Of a stretch of 64,000 nucleotides of DNA, positions 35,325 to 44,226 are shown piece after piece; positions within the stretch are counted from its first letter, which is position 1; each line of letters starts with the position of its first letter. The notes below the pieces were generated by a model. The model ran no database searches and was not told the DNA's origin. It saw only the letters and a program-made list of their open reading frames with translations. This DNA comes from Chitinophagaceae bacterium (GTDB lineage Bacteria > Bacteroidota > Bacteroidia > Chitinophagales > Chitinophagaceae), in assembly GCA_016713085.1 (NCBI GenBank), contig JADJPV010000001.1, positions 1,240,001-1,304,000 on the forward strand, read 5' to 3'. Made by a program: the position numbers and the translations under genes.

Positions 35325-35711
35325 ATGATGAACATTCAAATAAGAAAATTTTATTACGGCGATATTCCTGACACAAATACAGGTGGTAACCTCTCATCGG
35401 AGAGTTCCCAAGTTCCCCCTTCAGGGGGCGGAGGGGGCTGGCCTTTATGGGAAGTATTCATCCGCAGCAAACAGGGATTGGATCATAAACATGTGGGCAG
35501 CTTAAAAGCTGCTGATGCACAGATGGCTATTGAAAATGCAAGAGATGTTTATACAAGAAGAATGGAAGGTGTAAGCATCTGGGTGGTGGAAAGCAAATAT
35601 ATTCATGCAAGTAACCCCGATGATGCAGAGAGTTTATATGACCCTGCCAATGATAAAGTATACCGTCATCCTACGTTTTACGATTTACCTGATGAAGTAA
35701 AACATATGTAG
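35325..35711 (+). CDS. paaB: Phenylacetyl-CoA epoxidase subunit PaaB
   Basis: The PaaB core begins at WPLWEVFIRSKQGLDHKHVG and continues to FYDLPDEVKHM, as expected for this small subunit of the PaaAC complex. The N-terminal ~38 residues are unusual: MMNIQIRKFYYGDIPDTN and then SSQVPPSGGGGG, the latter encoded by repeat B copy 2. In relatives PaaB starts only a few residues before WPLWEVF. ATG 35325 (or 35328) is therefore an N-terminally extended reading; no ATG exists closer to the core. It starts 18 bp after paaA. Confidence 0.93.
   Translation: MMNIQIRKFYYGDIPDTNTGGNLSSESSQVPPSGGGGGWPLWEVFIRSKQGLDHKHVGSLKAADAQMAIENARDVYTRRMEGVSIWVVESKYIHASNPDDAESLYDPANDKVYRHPTFYDLPDEVKHM
35411..35440. 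repeat. GC-rich palindromic repeat B, copy 2, in the 5' part of paaB
   Basis: AGTTCCCCCTTCAGGGGGCG followed by GAGGGGGCTG; hairpin CCCCCT/AGGGGG (35415-35428). Same orientation as copy 4. Confidence 0.75.
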
Positions 35712-35744
35712 CCTCCCCCAACCCCTCCAAAGGAGGGGCTTAAG
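35711..35744. repeat. GC-rich palindromic repeat B, copy 3, between paaB and paaC
   Basis: GCCTCCCCCAACCCCTCCAA then AGGAGGGGCTTAAG; hairpin CCCCTCC/GGAGGGG (35722-35738). This is the textbook form of the dispersed Bacteroidota repeat; it overlaps the paaB stop. Confidence 0.85.
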
Positions 35745-35776
35745 AAACAGTAAAAAGAATTTGAAAGACTTTATTA

Positions 35777-36662
35777 ATGCAAACCCCGGAACCTTTAAAG
35801 AATAAAAAACACCTTGATATTGCAGGGTCAAAAGTCCCTCCTTTGGAGGGATTTAGGGAGGCGTATATATTACACCTGGCAGATACAACTCTAATCCTGT
35901 CGCAGCGCAACAGCGAATGGTGCGGGCATGGACCAATTCTTGAGCAGGATATTGCCATCACCAATATTTCTTTGGATCTCATCGGGCAGGCAAGAAATTT
36001 TTATCAGTATGCGGCACTGTTAATTAATCAATCAAAACAATCGGGGGGACTAAAAAGCCCCCCCCCCGGGGGAAAAAAAAAAAAAAAAAAAGGGGGGGGG
36101 GGGGGGGGGGGGAGAGGTCGATGAAGATCAGCTTGCATACCTACGTACTGAAAGGGAATTCAAAAACCTGTTACTTGTTGAACAACCAAATGTTGATTGG
36201 GGGCAAACCATACTCCGTCAGTATTTATTCAGCCAGTTCCAATTTTTGTTATACCGGCAATTACAAAATCATACAGATGAAGAGCTGGCAGCCATTGCAG
36301 CTAAAGCAGTGAAAGAAACAACTTATCATCTTCGCTGGAGCAGTGAGTGGGTGATTCGTTTAGGTGATGGTACAGAAGAAAGTCATACAAAAATGCTGCA
36401 TGCCATTGATGAACTGTGGAGATATACAGGTGAACTGTTTATTCCATCTGCTTATGAAACAGCATGCGGAATTGATGTTGCAGCATTACAGGAAGATTGG
36501 ATGCAGAATGTAATTCAGATTTTTCGTGAAGCAACATTACCTGTACCGGTGAATACGTTTATGCAAACAGGCGGTAAAGAGGGAATCCATACAGAACATC
36601 TTGGTTATATCTTAACTGAATTGCAATATCTGCAGCGAACTTATCCCGGTGCTAAATGGTAA
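35777..36662 (+). CDS. paaC: Phenylacetyl-CoA epoxidase subunit PaaC, interrupted by a corrupt stretch
   Basis: PaaC is the structural partner of PaaA. The N-terminal part has the family core [19 protein letters not shown] and [15 protein letters not shown]. The C-terminal part resumes in another frame at about 36113 with [19 protein letters not shown] and runs to the end ([21 protein letters not shown]). Between them lie repeat B copy 5 and a homopolymer string (36058-36112) that cannot be trusted. Before the core, [11 protein letters not shown] is encoded by repeat B copy 4. The stop overlaps the paaD start (ATGGTAA). Confidence 0.9.
35830..35863. repeat. GC-rich palindromic repeat B, copy 4, in the 5' part of paaC
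   Basis: AAAAGTCCCTCCTTTGGAGG then GATTTAGGGAGGCG; hairpin TCCCTCC/GGAGGGA (35835-35851). It is inverted relative to copy 3, with a compensated base pair in the stem. Encodes [11 protein letters not shown] in PaaC. Confidence 0.85.
36044..36112. other. Corrupt low-complexity stretch with remnant of repeat B (copy 5)
   Basis: After GGGGGGACTAAAAAGCC come runs of C10, G5, A19 and G21 (36058-36112). Such runs are biologically implausible here and break paaC. The beginning resembles repeat B, suggesting that assembly or gap filling failed at a repeat. Confidence 0.85.
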
Positions 36663-37159
36663 ACACATCAATCATATCTCAACAGGATATCCGGAACATT
36701 CTTGCAACAGTGTGTGACCCTGAAGTGCCCGTATTAACCATTTTTGATTTAGGGATTGTAAGAGATGTCCAAATCAACAATGAGAAAATAGAAATCATCA
36801 TCACACCTACTTATACCGGCTGCCCTGCTATGGATATGATCGCTATGAACATCCGCCTGGCATTAGCAGAGCATGGCTGTAAAAACGTAACCGTAACAAC
36901 AGTGCTCTCGCCTGCATGGACCACTGACTGGATGACGGAAGAAGGAAAACAGAAATTGAAAGCTTACGGTATTGCGCCACCCAATCCAAAACAGCAGGTA
37001 TGCAACGATAAACTCTTCGCTGCAGCTGAAGCAGTTCAATGTCCGCATTGCAACTCGCATCATACAAAACGGATCAGTGAATTTGGATCAACTGCCTGCA
37101 AGGCATTATATCAATGCGAAGAGTGTAAAGAACCCTTTGATTATTTTAAATGTCACTGA
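36656..37159 (+). CDS. paaD: PaaD, phenylacetyl-CoA epoxidase maturation protein
   Basis: The N-terminal part is a MIP18/DUF59-type domain (TVCDPEVPVLTIFDLGIVRDV, TPTYTGCPAMDMIAMNI, VTTVLSPAWTTDWM), as in Fe-S/metal cluster assembly factors. The C-terminal part is a four-Cys zinc ribbon (CPHC ... CKALYQCEECKEPF). PaaD is needed for active epoxidase. Its ATG lies inside the paaC stop (overlap ATGGTAA), so translation is coupled. Length 167 aa is normal. Confidence 0.95.
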   Translation: MVNTSIISQQDIRNILATVCDPEVPVLTIFDLGIVRDVQINNEKIEIIITPTYTGCPAMDMIAMNIRLALAEHGCKNVTVTTVLSPAWTTDWMTEEGKQKLKAYGIAPPNPKQQVCNDKLFAAAEAVQCPHCNSHHTKRISEFGSTACKALYQCEECKEPFDYFKCH

Positions 37160-37224
37160 TAGTTGAGAATGTAAAAATATAGTTCCGATATTTATTTGAA
37201 ATAGCATTTCTAAATCAACCAGCC

Positions 37225-38001
37225 ATGTCAACTGTTTTATTCGAAATAAAAAACTCCATTGCGTTCATCACTCTTAACCGTCCTGATAAATTCAATGCAT
37301 TCAACCGTGAAATGGCTTTGCTGTTGCAAAACATTTTAGATGAATGCGCATCACTGAATGAAATCCGTTCTGTGTATATCACTGGTGCCGGAAAAGCTTT
37401 CAGTGCAGGGCAGGATATTGGTGAACTGGTGGGTGAACATAAAATGGAGCTTGCACAAATTTTATCAGAGCATTATAACCCCATTGTAAAGCGTATTCGC
37501 AATATGCCAAAACCTGTTATTGCAGCAGTAAATGGAGTTGCGGCAGGAGCAGGTGCCAACATCGCTTTGTGTTGCGATATTGTTATCGCCGCTGAATCTG
37601 CTTCTTTCATCCAGGCATTTTCAAAAATTGGGTTGATACCTGATAGCGGTGGCACATTTACTTTACCAAGATTAATCGGCTGGCAAAAAGCAAGTGCATT
37701 AATGATGACGGGTGATAAGGTTTCAGCGAATGAAGCAGAACGAATGGCAATGATCTATAAAGTTTTTGCTGATGTTACGTTTGAAGAAGAAAGTAAAAAG
37801 ATTGCCCATACACTTGCGCAGATGCCAACCAAAGGACTTGCGTATACAAAACATGCTCTGAACTATTCATTCAGAAATTCATGGGAAGAGCAATTGGAAC
37901 TCGAAGATCAGTTTCAGCAAAAAGCAGCTGTTACAAAAGATTACACCGAAGGAATCAATGCATTCTTAGAAAAGCGACAGGCAACATTTAAAGGAGAATA
38001 A
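37225..38001 (+). CDS. paaG: 2-(1,2-epoxy-1,2-dihydrophenyl)acetyl-CoA isomerase PaaG (enoyl-CoA hydratase family)
   Basis: This 258-aa crotonase-fold protein shows the CoA-binding oxyanion-hole segments (AGKAFSAGQDIGELVG; NGVAAGAGANIALCCDIVIA) and the Asp in SKIGLIPDSGGTF that PaaG-type isomerases use. Gene position after paaABCD supports PaaG, which turns the ring epoxide into an oxepin-CoA. PaaF-type hydratase function cannot be fully excluded from sequence alone. A 65-bp gap separates it from paaD. Confidence 0.9.
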   Translation: MSTVLFEIKNSIAFITLNRPDKFNAFNREMALLLQNILDECASLNEIRSVYITGAGKAFSAGQDIGELVGEHKMELAQILSEHYNPIVKRIRNMPKPVIAAVNGVAAGAGANIALCCDIVIAAESASFIQAFSKIGLIPDSGGTFTLPRLIGWQKASALMMTGDKVSANEAERMAMIYKVFADVTFEEESKKIAHTLAQMPTKGLAYTKHALNYSFRNSWEEQLELEDQFQQKAAVTKDYTEGINAFLEKRQATFKGE

Positions 38002-38024
38002 TTTTTCAATTCAATAATCATTTT

Positions 38025-38435
38025 ATGAGCAGTCCTCAACAGGTTGTTGCACACATGATGCAGAACGATTTATTCAGTCAGTGGCTGGGTATTGATGTCG
38101 TTGAAATAAAAGAAGGTTACAGTAAAATAAAGATGACAGTTCGTAAAGAAATGATCAATGGCTTTGGTATTGTTCATGGTGGTGTTGCTTTTTCTTTAGC
38201 CGACAGTGCTTTTGCGTTTGCTTGCAATAACCGGAATAATTTATCGGTAGCACTTGATACTTCCATCAACTTTATTAAACCTGTTCACGTTGACGACCGG
38301 TTGACAGCAGAAGCAAAGGAATTACATAACGGAAGATCCACCGGATTATATCATATTTCAATTTACAATCAGAATGATCACCTGGTTGCACAATTCAAAG
38401 GAACCTGTTACCGTACCAATAAACCATTGATATGA
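38025..38435 (+). CDS. paaI: PaaI-type hotdog-fold acyl-CoA thioesterase
   Basis: A 136-aa hotdog protein with the PaaI signature: NGFGIVHGGVAFSLADSAFAFACN (Asn/Gly-rich catalytic turn) and ALDTSINFIKPVHVDDRLTAEA. PaaI hydrolyses ring-hydroxylated phenylacetyl-CoA side products and frees CoA. It starts 23 bp after paaG and its stop overlaps the paaY start (ATGA). Confidence 0.94.
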   Translation: MSSPQQVVAHMMQNDLFSQWLGIDVVEIKEGYSKIKMTVRKEMINGFGIVHGGVAFSLADSAFAFACNNRNNLSVALDTSINFIKPVHVDDRLTAEAKELHNGRSTGLYHISIYNQNDHLVAQFKGTCYRTNKPLI

Positions 38436-39028
38436 TTTACTCTTTCAAAGGTTTTGTTCCCGTTGTTCACGAAACATCATTCGTACATCCGCTTGCTGCC
38501 GTTACCGGCAATGTGATCATTGGAAAGAATTGTTATATCGGGCCGGGTGCTGCTTTACGTGGCGATTGGGGTGCAGTTATCCTGGAAGATGGATGTAATG
38601 TGCAGGAAAATTGTACCCTTCATATGTTTCCCGGATTAACGGTTTTGCTGAAAGAAGCTGCACATATCGGTCATGGTGCAGTAATACATGGAGCAACGAT
38701 TGGCAAAAACTGTTTAGTAGGAATGAACAGTGTATTAATGGATCATGTTGTGTTGGGAGATGAATGTATAGTGGGCGCACTTAGTTTTATCAGAGAAGGA
38801 GAAGAATTTGATCAACGCAGTTTAATTGTAGGCAATCCTGCAAAAAAAATAAAAGATGTAAGTGATGAAATGATCGCCTGGAAAACAAAGGGCACTTCTT
38901 TGTACCAGTTACTCCCCAATGAGTTAGCCCATGAGTGGAGCCCCTGTGAACCCTTGCGGAAAGTACCTGAAAACAGGCCGGAACAAAAGGAGATCTACTA
39001 CAGCTTTAAACGGCATGAAAAAAAATAA
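38432..39028 (+). CDS. paaY: PaaY, left-handed beta-helix (gamma-carbonic-anhydrase-like) thioesterase
   Basis: Hexapeptide repeats run through residues about 10-140 (AAVTGNVIIGKNCYIGPGAALRGDWG, GHGAVIHGATIGKNCLVGMNSVLMD), with a C-terminal helix. Family and operon position match PaaY, which cleaves inhibitory CoA esters arising in the pathway. Metal-site histidines (e.g. in LHMFPG, AHIGHGAVIHG) are present. ATG overlaps the paaI stop. The remaining pathway genes (paaF, H, J, K, Z) are not in this window. Confidence 0.92.
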   Translation: MIYSFKGFVPVVHETSFVHPLAAVTGNVIIGKNCYIGPGAALRGDWGAVILEDGCNVQENCTLHMFPGLTVLLKEAAHIGHGAVIHGATIGKNCLVGMNSVLMDHVVLGDECIVGALSFIREGEEFDQRSLIVGNPAKKIKDVSDEMIAWKTKGTSLYQLLPNELAHEWSPCEPLRKVPENRPEQKEIYYSFKRHEKK

Positions 39029-39228
39029 CCCTAAAAAAATTCGTATTTTCCGAAATCTGCTATACTTTTGTTGCATACCTCTGATCCAATCCCCTGACAA
39101 TCCTCCATTTATTTTATTCATCCGTCATCCCTTATCCCCTGAATGCAATTTAGTTTTCAAATCCTTGCAATAACCTAAGGTCCATCTCCTTTTGAGGCTA
39201 TTTTATTATTGTACCAAAATTTGAAAAC

Positions 39229-41265
39229 ATGAAAAATTTTACTTTCTTAAAAGGAACCCTGTCTCTATTCGTACTCTTTTCTTTAATTTCTGCAAAATTG
39301 ATTGCACAAACAGCATCAATCACTCCTGGCAATTCAACGATTACTGCTAACAGCTCACAAACGTTTACAACAACTACAGCCGGCCTTGGCAGCAGTAACG
39401 ACAACAGAACTTTTGTGTATACTATTTCAGGTCCGGGTGCTACTATACCGGCAAGCCCTGCAACGTTCAACTGCAGTACTGGTTGTAACACCGAAAGTCA
39501 TACGTTTCAATTTCCAACTGCAGGGGTTTATACAGTGTCTGTAACTGTTACACAAACACAAAATGGTTCAGCGACTGCAACAGCTTCTACTACAATAACT
39601 GTTACTCCACCTCCTCCTCCGGCAGTAATTCTTGCTCCAACTCCTGCTGCTTCTGAGGTTGTTGGTGGCAGTCTTAATTTCACTTCATCAACCGCAAATT
39701 TTACCGGAAGCGGAACAATTACTTATACATGGTCAGTTTCCCCCGGAACTGATGGTGAAGAGTTTGTAATTCCTGCAGGAAACAGCAGCAGCAAGAATAT
39801 CATATTCAATGCAGCCGGTGAATACACTGTAAGCGTTGTTGCCAGCAGGGGAAGCGAAGTGGCAGCCTCACCAATAACTACAGCTACCGTTTTTCAGCCA
39901 AATCTTTACTCTACTTCCGGCACGGGAGCAATCAGAGCATATAAGATTAACCCGATTATTGGTTCAGTTACAAACGGACCTGTTGATCTTATTTCACCTT
40001 CGTCAAGCACGGCGGGCTTAGGAAAAAACAAAGCAAATGCAAATGACCCTAACGGAAATCTGTATTACATCCTCAATACATCAAACAATGATGGACTGGT
40101 AGAAATTTATTCTATGAGTCCAACCGGTACAGGCAATACCTCTGTTGGAACAATTGACCTGAACGGTGCAGGTAATACTACCAGTCTTGGATTTGTACGA
40201 ATTGGCTTTGATGCAAATGGTAAAGGTTGGATCATTGCAGGTGATGGTTCTGCCAATATTTACATTGCTTCTTTCCAGGGTAATGGTACAAATGCAATCA
40301 CAGATATTAATACCTACGGTAATACCTCTCTTGCATTCAGCGGTGGTGGCTCAGCTGCTGATTTTCAGAATGGTGATTTAGCAGTAGGCCCTAATGGTGT
40401 ATTGTATGCACTGGCAAATGTAACAGGTGCAGATACTTATATTTATACACTTAACTCGTTAGCAAATCCAACAACCCTTACCAGGAAATGGATTGTTCAA
40501 ACCGGTGGTGCATCATTTACAGGAACAAGTGTAAATGGTGTTGCCTGGACTCAAACCGGGTCGTTGCATATTTCAACCGGAACCGGCTTGTATTTTATTG
40601 ATCAAACAACTGCAAACAGCGCAACAGGCACTGTGCAAAGTTTTCTTATCAGCAGCCTTAGCGGATTAACTGATCTTGCATCAAGTGAATTCCCTTCCAA
40701 CTCAACACTTCCGGTTTCATTTGGTGAAGTCAGTGTAAAAAAATCAGGTGCAAATGCTGAGCTGAGCTGGATTACATTAAATGAAATCAATAACGATTAC
40801 TTCCTTGTTGAACGCAGCGAAGATGGTGTTAACTTCAAATCAGCAGGAAAAGTATTTGGCAAAGGTGGCTCCGCTTCTCAGCAATTCTACAGCTACCTCG
40901 ATCCAATCAACTCTTCTGCAAAAGTGATCTACTACCGTTTGAAACAGTTTGACCAGGATGGAAAAACATTTTTCTCCAACACCGTTTCATTACGCCTCAG
41001 CGGAGTTAAACTGAACAACTATACAGTATATCCCAATCCGTTTGCAAGTGATATTAAACTGCAGGTTGAAACTGAAAAGCAGACTGCAATGACTGTAAGG
41101 ATCAGTAATGTATCAGGCCAGGTTGTTATAAACAAACAGGTAAGTCTTCAGAAAGGTCAGAATATTGTGGTGATTCCAAATCTTGGTTCACTGAAACCGG
41201 GCATGTATATCGTAGAAATGATTTCTGTCGATTGGAAACAGACTCTGAGAGTAACAAAGCAATAA
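39229..41265 (+). CDS. Secreted surface protein with PKD/Ig-like repeats and T9SS sorting domain
   Basis: A signal peptide (about 1-26, SAKLIAQ) is followed by two PKD/Ig-like domains (about 27-125 and 130-225; YTVSVTVTQTQNG, GEYTVSVVASRG), a Gly/Thr/Ser-rich beta-propeller-like middle (NGNLYYILNTSNNDGLVEIY, GFDANGKGWIIAGDG) and a C-terminal type A sorting domain (NYTVYPNPFASDIKLQVE ... KPGMYIVEM). It is likely exported by type IX secretion and attached to the surface. Ligand is unknown. It stands alone after the paa cluster and has its own terminator. Confidence 0.87.
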   Translation: MKNFTFLKGTLSLFVLFSLISAKLIAQTASITPGNSTITANSSQTFTTTTAGLGSSNDNRTFVYTISGPGATIPASPATFNCSTGCNTESHTFQFPTAGVYTVSVTVTQTQNGSATATASTTITVTPPPPPAVILAPTPAASEVVGGSLNFTSSTANFTGSGTITYTWSVSPGTDGEEFVIPAGNSSSKNIIFNAAGEYTVSVVASRGSEVAASPITTATVFQPNLYSTSGTGAIRAYKINPIIGSVTNGPVDLISPSSSTAGLGKNKANANDPNGNLYYILNTSNNDGLVEIYSMSPTGTGNTSVGTIDLNGAGNTTSLGFVRIGFDANGKGWIIAGDGSANIYIASFQGNGTNAITDINTYGNTSLAFSGGGSAADFQNGDLAVGPNGVLYALANVTGADTYIYTLNSLANPTTLTRKWIVQTGGASFTGTSVNGVAWTQTGSLHISTGTGLYFIDQTTANSATGTVQSFLISSLSGLTDLASSEFPSNSTLPVSFGEVSVKKSGANAELSWITLNEINNDYFLVERSEDGVNFKSAGKVFGKGGSASQQFYSYLDPINSSAKVIYYRLKQFDQDGKTFFSNTVSLRLSGVKLNNYTVYPNPFASDIKLQVETEKQTAMTVRISNVSGQVVINKQVSLQKGQNIVVIPNLGSLKPGMYIVEMISVDWKQTLRVTKQ

Positions 41266-41293
41266 AAAAGAAGGATATTTTACTATCCGGAAC

Positions 41294-41326
41294 AAACCCC
41301 TCTTGCCACTATGCAGAGGGGTTTTT
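41294..41326 (+). terminator. Rho-independent terminator
   Basis: AAACCCCTCT (41294-41303) pairs with AGAGGGGTTT (41315-41324) around an 11-nt loop, followed by a T run. It lies 29 bp after the T9SS protein gene. Confidence 0.88.
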
Positions 41327-41389
41327 GTTTGACTGGATAAATACAAATTCCTGTACCCGCTGTCAAAAAACTATCTTTGCCGCCATTTT

Positions 41390-42379
41390 ATGGAAAAGAA
41401 CTTTATCGACTATATACGGGTATTTTGCCGCAGCGGACACGGTGGTGCAGGGGTTAAGCATTTTATGCGTAATAAATTAACGGCTATGGGCGGTCCCGAT
41501 GGTGGTGATGGCGGCCGTGGTGCACACATTATATTAAGGGGTAATTCACAACTCTGGACCTTACTTCATTTGCGTTATTATAAGAATGTACTGGCTGAAG
41601 ATGGCATTCCCGGTGGGAAGAACAATATGACTGGCAGGGATGGAAAAGATATTATCATTGAAGTTCCTCTTGGTACAATTGCCCGTGATGAAATAACTGG
41701 TGAAGTGGAAGCCGAAATTCTGGAAGAGGGTCAGCAGGTAATTTTATTAAAAGGCGGACGTGGTGGTTTGGGCAATGCCAACTTTGCCACACCCACCAAC
41801 CAGGCACCTGAACATGCACAGCCGGGCGAACCGGGTATTGAAGGCTGGAAAGTGCTTGAATTAAAAGTGCTGGCCGATGTTGGTTTAGTTGGATTTCCGA
41901 ATGCCGGCAAATCAACCCTGCTTTCATCAATTACTGCCGCTAAACCAAAGATTGCTGACTATGCTTTTACAACCCTTACTCCGCAATTGGGCATGGTTGA
42001 ATACCGTGATGGGAAAAGTTTTTGTATTGCCGATTTGCCGGGTATTATTGAAGGTGCTGCAGAAGGGAAAGGCTTGGGTCATCGCTTTCTCCGCCATATT
42101 GAACGCAACGCTGTTTTATTATTTTTAATTCCTGCCGACAGTAATGATCACCGCAAAGAATTTGAAATACTGCACAATGAGCTGGAAGAATACAATCCTG
42201 AAATGCTGCAGAAAGAATTCATTATTGCTGTAAGCAAAAGTGATATGCTGGATGATGAGCTGAAAGCAGCCATTGAAAAAGAGCTGCCAAAAAATATTCC
42301 GCATGTGTTTATCTCTGCTGTTACCGGCCAGGGACTTCCCCAGCTGAAAGATATTTTGTGGCAGAAGCTGAATGCATAA
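41390..42379 (+). CDS. obgE: GTPase ObgE/CgtA
   Basis: Essential ribosome-associated GTPase of 329 aa. The Gly-rich Obg domain fills residues 1-157 ([44 protein letters not shown]), followed by the G domain with P-loop GFPNAGKS, switch [18 protein letters not shown] and SKSD in place of NKxD. There is no extra C-terminal OCT domain, which is common in Bacteroidota. ATG 41390 gives the standard N-terminus. The CPBP protease gene follows after 33 bp. Confidence 0.97.
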   Translation: MEKNFIDYIRVFCRSGHGGAGVKHFMRNKLTAMGGPDGGDGGRGAHIILRGNSQLWTLLHLRYYKNVLAEDGIPGGKNNMTGRDGKDIIIEVPLGTIARDEITGEVEAEILEEGQQVILLKGGRGGLGNANFATPTNQAPEHAQPGEPGIEGWKVLELKVLADVGLVGFPNAGKSTLLSSITAAKPKIADYAFTTLTPQLGMVEYRDGKSFCIADLPGIIEGAAEGKGLGHRFLRHIERNAVLLFLIPADSNDHRKEFEILHNELEEYNPEMLQKEFIIAVSKSDMLDDELKAAIEKELPKNIPHVFISAVTGQGLPQLKDILWQKLNA

Positions 42380-42412
42380 AAAGCAGGCATTATTTTCAGT
42401 GAAAAGAAAATC

Positions 42413-43309
42413 TTGAAAAAATTCCTTTCCATAACCGTAACAGAACTGCTGCAGAATTTTTCAGTTATAAAATATGGAATTGCAACAGCAATCATTTGCA
42501 TTACCTGTTACATCAATTATTTTTCCGGCTTTAAGTTTTGGTTACGGGGCGAAGATTTTCTTTTTTCACTTGCCTGGTATTTCAGCCTGTTTTTTATTTT
42601 TTTTCTTGCGGGCATTTTCATTGAAGTAAGAACTGTCTCGTTTAAAAATAACCTGCTTCGTTTTTTATTATTTGCAGCCCCCATCCTGTTTGCCCTAAAA
42701 GTAGTAACACCTTTTTCCCGTTTACTGGAAGTAACAGATTCATACAAACATGCGTTTCAACAGCCTGCATCCTGGCTGGGTGGAGTAATTCTTATTTCCG
42801 GTTTACTTTTAGTAATACACAGGTTTACAGAAGGGAAATGGGGTTTATATGGTTCAAAAAAAACAAGTCCACTCAGCCCTTACTTTTTTCTGATTTTGCT
42901 GATGATTCCATTACTTCTCTGGGCTTCCAAGCAACACGATTTTTCACTTGTGTATCCAAGAGCAAAAGTTATTACAGAAAGCCTTGGCAATGATGCAAAG
43001 CCCTGGCACTACATATTATTTGAAGCTGCTTATACTTCTGACTTTATTACCATTGAATTGTTTTTCCGGGGTTTCCTGATTATTACATTAAGCAGAGTGC
43101 TTGGTAAACAAAGCATTCTGCCAATTGCTTTATTCTACTTTTCCATTCACCTTGGCAAGCCGATGTTTGAAGCGATCAGCAGTTTTTTTGGAGGCATTAT
43201 TTTGGGCACCATCGCTTATCAAAACAAAAGCATCTGGGGAGGCTGGCTTGTGCATGTAAGCATTGCATTGCTGATGGAGTTATTTGGTTACTTACTTCGT
43301 ACGGCATAG
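42413..43309 (+). CDS. CPBP-family (CAAX/Rce1-like) intramembrane metalloprotease
   Basis: The 298-aa protein has about eight hydrophobic segments. Conserved CPBP residues appear near the C-terminus: FITIELFFRGFLII (Glu and Arg of the first motif, although the usual EE pair is IE), FSIHLGKP (His) and GGWLVHV (second His). Start is TTG at 42413 (MKKFLSITV); no ATG fits. It may be co-transcribed with obgE. Substrate is unknown. Confidence 0.82.
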   Translation: MKKFLSITVTELLQNFSVIKYGIATAIICITCYINYFSGFKFWLRGEDFLFSLAWYFSLFFIFFLAGIFIEVRTVSFKNNLLRFLLFAAPILFALKVVTPFSRLLEVTDSYKHAFQQPASWLGGVILISGLLLVIHRFTEGKWGLYGSKKTSPLSPYFFLILLMIPLLLWASKQHDFSLVYPRAKVITESLGNDAKPWHYILFEAAYTSDFITIELFFRGFLIITLSRVLGKQSILPIALFYFSIHLGKPMFEAISSFFGGIILGTIAYQNKSIWGGWLVHVSIALLMELFGYLLRTA

Positions 43310-43330
43310 CCGGAGGCGAAGCCGTATTTT
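43297..43330 (+). terminator. Possible terminator or repeat hairpin
   Basis: TACGGC (43300-43305) pairs with GCCGTA (43321-43326), followed by TTTT. The hairpin overlaps the end of the CPBP gene. The stem is short and the loop GC-rich, so this is tentative. Confidence 0.4.
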
Positions 43331-43380
43331 AACAGCTTGCTGTATTTCCTTTCTTTATTTTTATGCTTTAATCAATCTCC

Positions 43381-44199
43381 ATGAAGAAAATATTTTTCAT
43401 CTGTTTACTGACTGCATTCTATTACTCCCTTCCGGCACAAACTGTAAGACAACTCCGTAAGTCGGTTACTTTGAAGATGCCGAAAGGGCCGGGTGAAAAT
43501 GGGGGCACGGTTGCCATCAATTTAAAGAACCGTTTTTACTATGCAACTATTGCCGGCAACAAAACATACAGCATTGCTTATTTCAATGCAGTGGGTGAAA
43601 TGGTTTCACCTCCTGATCTTGCCTTACTTGCCGATGTAAGAGGAATGTGGTACAGCCCGGGCTTGAAAACCATGCAGGCAAATGCATTCGGCAGTATTGG
43701 CTGGGTAAACTATGTACTGGATGATGCCGGTATACCTTACGATGTGAAACCATTTTTGAGCGGACAATTGCAACCTTTCCCCAATTCAGTAGCACAATAC
43801 AATCAGCGGGAAAATCTGGTGCATTTCTTAAAAGGATCAACAGTTGTGGCTTATGATGCTGCAACCGGAAAAGAAGTAAAAGAAAAAACTGTTTTATTAA
43901 AAACAGGCTATTCCAAAAAAGCCCCTCCTCCTGCAGGGTTACTGATTGATTCAGCAAGAGTTTTACCGCAATACAATTCCACTACCGTTCTTTATACAGG
44001 TATCAGCAATGCCGAATTTGGTTTGCTGAACCTCCAAACCAATGAAATTGAATTATACAGTAAAGCAGATGGTTTACTGACACAGAAACTTAAACTCCCT
44101 GCCGATGCAAGACCAAACGACAAGCTGAATTTCAGCTTTTGCAATAATGTTTACTTCATCTATGATGTATCAACAAGATCCTGGTTTGGGTATCGCTGA
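43381..44199 (+). CDS. Secreted hypothetical protein
   Basis: A signal peptide (MKKIFFICLLTAFYYSLPAQ) precedes about 250 residues of beta-rich sequence with a possible seven-bladed or WD-like layout (FYYATIAGNKTYSIAYFNAVG, MWYSPGLKTMQANAFGSIGW, VAYDAATGKEVKEKTVLL). No named domain is recognised. It is periplasmic or surface-located; monocistronic. Confidence 0.75.
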   Translation: MKKIFFICLLTAFYYSLPAQTVRQLRKSVTLKMPKGPGENGGTVAINLKNRFYYATIAGNKTYSIAYFNAVGEMVSPPDLALLADVRGMWYSPGLKTMQANAFGSIGWVNYVLDDAGIPYDVKPFLSGQLQPFPNSVAQYNQRENLVHFLKGSTVVAYDAATGKEVKEKTVLLKTGYSKKAPPPAGLLIDSARVLPQYNSTTVLYTGISNAEFGLLNLQTNEIELYSKADGLLTQKLKLPADARPNDKLNFSFCNNVYFIYDVSTRSWFGYR

Positions 44200-44226
44200 T
44201 ATTCATTTTGTTCCTATTTTCGGGTG

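Noticed and set aside
36044..36112. Poly-A/poly-G string as a biological tract or phase-variable repeat
   Set aside because: Phase-variable tracts are usually single homopolymers; several long adjoining runs within a repeat remnant indicate an artefact.
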